From contig NC_134841.1 of assembly GCF_965363235.1 (NCBI RefSeq), positions 59,045,078 through 59,109,077 of the forward strand: a stretch of DNA of 64,000 nt, written 5' to 3'. Under the pieces are notes generated by a model. The model worked only from the letters and a program-made list of their open reading frames with translations, was not told the DNA's origin and ran no database searches. The translations under genes and the position numbers were made by a program. Positions 57,840 to 64,000 of this stretch are shown one piece after another (position 1 is the first letter of the stretch; every line of letters starts with the position of its first letter). This DNA is from Mytilus galloprovincialis. Taxonomy: Eukaryota; Mollusca; Bivalvia; Mytilida; Mytilidae.

Positions 57840-58916
57840 TTTTACATTAATTTAGTGAAAAAAATTGCTACTTCCAGTTTAGAAAAGGTCACTTGCGGTT
57901 GTTTTTTTTTAAAGGTTAAATGGATTGCAACCTAATACAAAAAGTCCCATGATTTTATTATGTATACACATGAGTTATAAAAAGCAAAGGTAAAATTATA
58001 GAACGTAAGAAGGTCCGAAACAAGGGCCTCAAATCAAAAGACCCTATGTTTTAATTATATACGATAAATGAGTTATATAACCATACAAATAATTTTAGAT
58101 ATTATAGGGGAGAAAACTCTCATTAAATGACTCTGTACTCTTTCAACTGAAATTTATGTATTAGGACATGTCGCAAATAATAATTCTTAAAAATGTTTTG
58201 TTAATATCTTATAACTAAGATTTCTGAAAGTGAGTGAGGCCAAAAAAAAAAAGGATGTGTGGTTCCAGTTACATCTGAAAGTTAGGGAAGGTAGGTAGGG
58301 AATTTTCTTTTTATTTTATGTTTTTTTTTTACATTGAGTCTATGGGAGCAACATTCTGACTTTAACAGTGCTTAATGAAAAATGACAATAAAATCTTAAG
58401 GGTAGGCTACTTTTAAGCCAAAAAAGTAGGGACGGTAGGGTTACTGGAACCCCACATATATTTTTATTTGGCTGATAACAAGCCAAAATCAAAATTTTAA
58501 AGATGACCTTGACCTCATATTCACTTCTATGGACCAAGGATCTCAAATTAAATGACCCTATGTCTATTACTTATGGTTTTCCGGTATATATACATTTCAC
58601 TTATATCAAATGCAAAAGGGGAAATAACTCTCATATAGAATCTTTATACGGCTTTGGTCAGAATTAAACGAAACATCCTGAGGATATAACGAGCAAATTG
58701 GAAAAATAAGTTTGTCAGTTTCTTATACAGTTGCGATGTTTTCGAAATAACAAGAGAAACAGTGTTTGGGAAGATAACTCTTACATGGAAAAGTATTTGG
58801 TTACGCAGTAGTAGTTACAAAAGTGTACAAACTGTACGATATCATATTCCAAATATCTAAGCAACAACTTGCGAAACAACACAACAGCTAAGGAAAAAAA
58901 TAGGCGGAAGAAAAAC
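57840..58916. other. No gene recognised
   Basis: AT-rich with scattered 'gatctcaaattaaatgaccc' and 'aagtaggg..ggtaggg' motifs resembling pieces of the nested element. No confident exon. Confidence 0.4.
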
Positions 58917-60150
58917 TAGAGGCTCTTAAGAGCCTGTGTCGCTCACCTTGGTATATATGCATATCAAACAAAGAAAACAGATCATCAGATGGATTCATGA
59001 CAAAATTGTGTTTTGGTGATGGTGATGTGTTTTGAGATCTTGCTTTACTGAACATTCTTGCTTCTTACAATTTTGTCTATCTATAATGAACTTGGCCCTT
59101 TAGTTCCAGAGGAAAATATTTTGTAAAAACTAATAAAAATTGTTAAAAATTGACTATAAAGGGCAATAACTCCTTAAGAGGTCAACTGATCATTTTGGTC
59201 ATGTTCACTTAATTGTAGATCTTACTTTGCTGAACATGATTGCAGTTTACAGTTTATCTATAATAGTATTCAAGATAATAACCAAAAACGGCAAAATTTC
59301 CTTAAAATTACCAATTGGGGGGGGGGGGGGGGGGGGGGGGGGGCGCAACACAACAACCAGTTGCCAAATTCAGCTGTGAATTTCAGCGCAGATAGATATT
59401 GACTTGATAAACAATTTAACAGCTTGTCAGATTTGCTCTAAATGCTTTGGTTTCAAAGTTATAAGTCAAAATCTACATTTTACCCAGATGTTCTATTTAT
59501 AGCCATGGTGGCCATCTTGATTGGTTGGCCAGGTCAACAGACACATTTTTTCAAAGTAGATACCCTAATAATGATGGTGGCTAAGTTTGGTAAGTTTGGT
59601 TAAGTTTGGCCCAGTAGTTTCAGGAGAAGATTTTTATAAAAGATTACAAAAATTTACAAAAAATTGGTCAAAAATGTCTATAAAGGGCACTAACTCCTAC
59701 AGGGTCATGTTGACTTATTCGTAGATCTTACTTTGCTGAACATTATTGCTGTTTACAGTTTATCTCTATCTATAATAATATTCAAGGTAGTAACCAAAAA
59801 CTGCAAAATTTCCTTAAAACTACCAATTTAGGGGCAGCATCCCAACAAACGGTTGTCCAATTCATTTGAAAATTTCAGGGCAGAAAGATTTACACTTGAT
59901 TATCAATTTTACCCCTTGTCAGATTTGCTCTAATCAGAGTTAAAAGCCAAAATCTACATTTTACCCCTATGTTCTATTTTTAGCCATGGCGGCCATCTTG
60001 GTTGGTTGGCCGGGTCAAGCCACACATTTATTCAACTAGATACCCCAATGATGATTCAACAGTGGCCAAGTTTGGTTTAATTTGGCACAATAGTTTCAGG
60101 AGAATATTTTTGTAAAAGTTAACGACTCTGGACGCAAAGTGATGAGAAAA
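58917..60150 (+). repeat. Long dispersed repeat ('gaggctct..gtgtcgctcacc'), with internal duplication
   Basis: Starts 'tagaggctcttaagagcctg'. Two diverged units of about 560-600 bp follow, each with 'tataaagggca.taactcct', 'gatcttactttgctgaacat', 'aatttccttaaaa.taccaa' and 'tggccatcttgattggttgg'-type text. It ends near 'aaagtgatgagaaaagctca'. The first unit is interrupted by a G run at 59319. The start alone recurs at 30490. Confidence 0.85.
59319..59343 (+). repeat. Poly-G run (~25 nt)
   Basis: Uninterrupted G run in an otherwise AT-rich repeat unit; the paralogous unit at about 59830 has only 'ttaggggcagc' there. Potential G-quadruplex. Exact length in the assembly may be unreliable. Confidence 0.9.
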
Positions 60151-60353
60151 GCTCAAGCTAAAAAAGAAAAAATAATCAGAAGATAACCAATAGGTCATTC
60201 CACACAACCATACACATGAAAACATATAAAACGAAATAGATAAACCAACCTCCATATTAATTATTTGAAGTAACTTATAGAATATAAAGGAAAAAAACAA
60301 CCATACACATGAAACCATATAAAAGGTTATAGATAAACATTATTATTAATTAC

Positions 60354-60366
60354 CTGGTGCTGGAAT
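60354..60366 (-). other. Possible 13-nt micro-exon
   Basis: On the - strand, a T-rich tract with tttgcag| precedes 13 nt (ATTCCAGCACCAG), then |gtaattaat. Sites are good, but the segment is very short and could be chance. Confidence 0.15.
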
Positions 60367-60799
60367 CTGCAAAAAAAAACAAATAAGTTCAAAAATATCA
60401 AACAAAATATAAAAAAAAAGTGACGAAATTTCAACTTGGCTATCAGATGTAAAATGATACACTTTATGAAGTTGCTGAGTGGTGAATCTGAAAACGCATC
60501 ACACGGTATAGCCGATATATATAAACCCAGAAAAAAATTCAAAAATCCTTGTATTGTAGTTCCTGAGAAAAATGTGATGAAAAATATTCATTGGACGGAC
60601 TGATGGATGAATGGACAGACAGAGGTAAAACAGTATTACCTTACCCCCCCCCTTTTTCAAAGCGGGGGTATAATGAGTAGAAATTATGAGAACATATATT
60701 ATCATGATTATAGACATTAAGTAACTATAAAGAATTGAATTACTGTATATATTTTATATAAAATATAAAATATATTTCATTCCAGTATAAATTTGAAAA

Positions 60800-60900
60800 A
60801 GAAATTTTGGACCAATTTGTAATGATTTTTCATGCTGTTTCTCCAACTAATTTGAAAACTAATTTTCAAGCTGTTTCTCCAACCAATTTGAAAACTATTT
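60800..60900 (+). repeat. Short tandem repeat of ~36 bp, ~2.5 units
   Basis: 'gctgtttctccaacyaattt' followed by 'gaaaact' occurs at about 60835 and 60871, with a diverged unit before. Confidence 0.75.
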
Positions 60901-61153
60901 TTTATTATCTAACAAATTTTAACATAGTTTCAAATACAATTGTAATGAGCAAATACTTACATGTACATCATCATTATCTTTCATATACACAAATGTATAT
61001 ACAGATATCCCTTAAATTAGAGACTGTCCATCAGTCAATGGGGTGACATTTTACTGTTGTAGAAAAACTTTGATTTTTTAACTTAAAAGGGGGAAAATTA
61101 ATTTATTTTTGGACATATTTTGACCATATAATACCAGATAGATGTAGAGTTCT

Positions 61154-61275
61154 CACTGGCGGATCCAGAACTTTTCATAAGGAGGACACTGACTGTTCTA
61201 AGGGGGGCCCTGCCCCAGTCTTGCTTCAGTGATTCCCTATATAATCAACCAAATTTTTCCAAAGAAAGGGGGGCC
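61154..61275 (+). mobile_element. hAT-like MITE, 'CAGTGGCGGATCC' family, copy 5 (3' end lost)
   Basis: Starts CACTGGCGGATCCAG and carries 'cagtgattccctatataatc'; the expected right terminus is missing. Confidence 0.6.
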
Positions 61276-61289
61276 CAGGTTCTTTGGGT

Positions 61290-62226
61290 AAAGTTTCTTC
61301 AAATAATATAAATATGTGATTGTGTACTAAGTGGTTATTACAAAAAAACTGAATATGACTTGAAGTGTACCCCTCAGGCTCACAATAGGGATAGTCATTA
61401 CATTGATAGGTTACCCCTCATTTGAGGGGTTGTTCCCAACCTGAAATGATTAATATAGTTGTCAGTACAACAAAAATGATAGACTCCAACTATACAATCC
61501 TGTAAAGCATTGAATATGGTTTATACTACATGATACTTTATACTAGACCTGCTTTTTTTTTATTTCTATTTATTTCTATGGCATGTTATCAGTGATATTG
61601 TTTGTCTTCCATTAATGGAGAATAGAGGCTTTTTCCCCTGGAGAAGAATCCCAATTTGAAAAAAAATGGCTTACAATTATTCCCCATAAGACAACTTTTT
61701 TCCCAAACAGTGCAGTTTCAGTAGTAATTGCATGAATTCAAACTGAAAAACACTCATTTATACTTTGTTCATGCCTAAAATTACAATATGTGCAGATTTG
61801 AGGGTTTATTTATGAATCATCACTGACAAAAAGGGGTCTTATTTCAAAGCAGGGTTTGACTCTTGAAATGGGGTCTGTAAATTGAAGTTTCAGTCAAATT
61901 CATGGTTTATTTTAAAGTTCCCAATTTGATGAAAATTACGCATATTTTCCCAATAAAAAAGGGTAAAGTTTTGAAAAAATCCAACAATATCACTTATTTC
62001 AAATCGATTTACACAACAAAAAAACTGACATGCATGCCGTGCGTTCGAGTAGACCCGCCAGAGAAAATATAATAGTGTAACAAATTCAAAGCAGAATACT
62101 GAATTATGAAATTTGAATATTAAATCTTCTTTCTGGATTGTCTTTTTATAATAAATAAATATAATAAACTTGACATTCATTTGTGCAACGCTTTAATTAC
62201 TTTTCCATTAATTATGTTATCATTAA
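61290..62226. other. No gene recognised
   Basis: AT-rich flank; nothing supported on either strand. Confidence 0.45.
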
Positions 62227-63349
62227 CAGGGGTGTGGAAATGCTATGCCCGACTCGCCCGACTCGTACATTTGAACAACCGGACAAGTAATTATTTTTGT
62301 CTGGGTTGCCCGTGGACAAGTAAAATAATATAAAAGACAAAGTTCAAATCCAACAGAAATATAGAACTAATTTCAACATGTTCAAAATATATAAAGATGT
62401 TCAATTTATGTAAATGAAACCAATGGTTCATGACGATAAATATTACATAATACCGAAAATAGATAGATTAACAAAATAAATAAAAATTAGTATGCGAACC
62501 CGAGTTGTGTAACATTGCATTGGTTTTGTCCATTGACACGGGATGGTCGATTAGGTTTTATCCATCATGTACCGGAACTGTCATTTTATATGATTTTGTA
62601 TCGAGATTCAGATTAATAAATACTTTATAAAACACCGGGCAAGCAAGACAAAAAGAGTAATGAGTCGAGTAAAAACCCTAAAACGCAAATGGAGGATAAG
62701 GAGTATTAAAAAAAAAATACGGAAGCGAGAATTTCAGACATCGTGAATATCAGATTGCACCTGGCTATCTAGGATGGAAATTCGGAAAATAAATATTTTT
62801 TTTGTCTTTATATTTATAGATCAAAGGTCAACATTATTTGTTGTCAGAGTGGTAAATGGAAGGGACGGTTTAATTGCCCATCAATACAATTATAGAAAAA
62901 AAAAAAAAAAAAAAAAAAAAAACAAGTGTGTTGATCAGTTGAGAGAAACAGCAAAAAAGTCAATAGTTAATCCATTATTTAATTTCCATTTCTTCACTCA
63001 CTGTCCTCTAAACTAGTATATCATTATATGTACCTACTGGCTACAATTTTTATTCCAAAACTGCTGCAAAAATTACCTTTACATGTTATTTCATTGGTTG
63101 GTTTGCTGTAAGGTTTTTGTCCCATAGATGTTGACCTACTTTACTAAATTTTTACACATAATAAACAAATGGATTTCACTTGTTTGTGATGCAGTTGTAA
63201 CAGTGCTAAGAATCATATATTAACTACAATGAAATACTTCAATATTTATTGGGACCATCAGGGCAAGTAACTTTTTTTCCGGACAAGTGAACTTTACAGT
63301 TTTACTTGCCCAGGGACAAGTGCCCACAGCAAATATTTCCACACCCCTG
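62227..63349. mobile_element. 1.1-kb hAT-like TIR element
   Basis: CAGGGGTGTGGAAAT at the left is matched by ATTTCCACACCCCTG at the right (15 bp, perfect). Subterminal motifs 'ggacaagta' and 'cttgcccagggacaag' are repeated near both ends. CAGGG termini fit hAT. Flanks (cattaa / attaaa) show at best a decayed duplication. Contains a 31-nt A run; no transposase. Confidence 0.75.
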
Positions 63350-63548
63350 ATTAAAGAAAGAATAAAACCTACCTTATGCAAGAGACTTTCCAACCAAAGT
63401 GATATTTAACTTAAGTGAACAGCCTGTTTAGTGTAACTATTTATGCGAAATGAATTCCTTCACTTTATCAGTGATAAAGTGTTCACAAATTAGAACAAAA
63501 GAACTATCCCGCCAAATCATAGTGCCCAATAAATGAGGGTTTCTTATC

Positions 63549-63828
63549 GTCGAGTTGCAAGTTGCGAGTTACGAAAGTCGAGTTGCGAGTTACAAAAGTC
63601 GAGTTGCGAGTTACAAAAGTCGAGTTGCGAGTTACAAAAGTCGAGTTGCGAGTTACAAAAGTCGAGTTGCGAGTTAAGAAAGTCGAGTTACGAGTTACAA
63701 AAGCCGAGTTGCAAGTTAAAAAAGTCGAGTTGCGAGTTACAAAAGTCGAGTTGCGAGTTATAAAAGTCGAATTGCGAGTAACAAAAGTCGAGTTGCGAGT
63801 TACAAAAGTCGAGTTGCGAGTTACAAAA
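63549..63828 (+). repeat. 21-bp minisatellite, ~13 copies
   Basis: Unit 'gtcgagttgcgagttacaaa' plus a. With a 21-bp period two frames stay open across the array (repeats such as SSCELQK and VELRVTK); these are artefacts of the period. Confidence 0.95.
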
Positions 63829-64000
63829 ATATTTTTGACACGAATTTTCAGGTTTAATTCTCATTTGCTAAACAAAGCATGCATGTATCCGAACTTAGTA
63901 ATTACCGTACAATGTCCCCATGCCTGTCACACGGTTTTTGAATTGATCTTGACCTTTTCATGGATCAGTGAACAAAGTTAAGTGTTTGTGGTCAAGTCCA

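Noticed and set aside
62774..63016. 80-codon ORF with a poly-Lys stretch
   Set aside because: The lysines come from a 31-nt A run inside the hAT-like element.
63533..63981. Coiled-coil-like repeat proteins (VELRVTK or SSCELQK repeats)
   Set aside because: Same cause: a 21-bp tandem repeat read in two frames.

Overview
This window is animal nuclear DNA: AT-rich, with spliced genes whose introns obey GT-AG, very little coding sequence, and a heavy load of short inverted-repeat transposons, LINE and reverse-transcriptase fragments, and tandem repeats. The secreted coiled-coil C1q protein and the repeat families (several recur 2-8 times here) fit a bivalve mollusc, most likely a mussel of the Mytilus type. 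The species is an inference.

Two genes are well supported. (1) An LRRC61-like leucine-rich repeat gene on the + strand: seven exons between 6895 and 12940, with only a short first coding exon missing. (2) A two-exon C1q-domain gene on the - strand (20782 to 18237): signal peptide plus coiled coil in exon 1, C1q head in exon 2. All their introns were placed by eye and the phases agree at every junction.

Layout: 1-6.6 kb holds repeats, two reverse-transcriptase relics and TIR elements. 6.9-12.9 kb is the LRRC61-like gene, with a TTAA-flanked MITE in its first visible intron. 13-18 kb is intergenic, with a 46-bp minisatellite and palindromic elements. 18.2-20.8 kb is the C1q gene. 21-28 kb is dense in transposon remains, including a LINE 3' end, a PIF/Harbinger-type MITE with TTA duplication, and a 147-bp tandem array. 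28-41 kb is mostly noncoding, with a mosaic of segmental duplications (31.7-35.8 and 38.3-40.6 kb). 41-53 kb contains a ~1.0-kb repeat unit in four copies, plus several weak exon-like stretches that may belong to unrecognised genes. 53.9-55.9 kb is an 88-bp tandem array. 56-64 kb is a nested TIR element, a long mollusc-type repeat, a hAT-like element and a 21-bp minisatellite.

The most unusual signal is the 88-bp array. Read on the - strand, most units have a polypyrimidine tract and AG acceptor, a 30-nt phase-0 segment (QGATQIEDSQ and variants), and a GTATGT donor. This looks like a tandem array of symmetric micro-exons, ending in a segment that reaches a stop codon. Second are tiny palindromic insertions flanked by direct repeats: two share a geometry of 16-bp stem and 6-nt loop but have unrelated sequence. 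The genes do not form an operon or pathway; they are independent animal loci.
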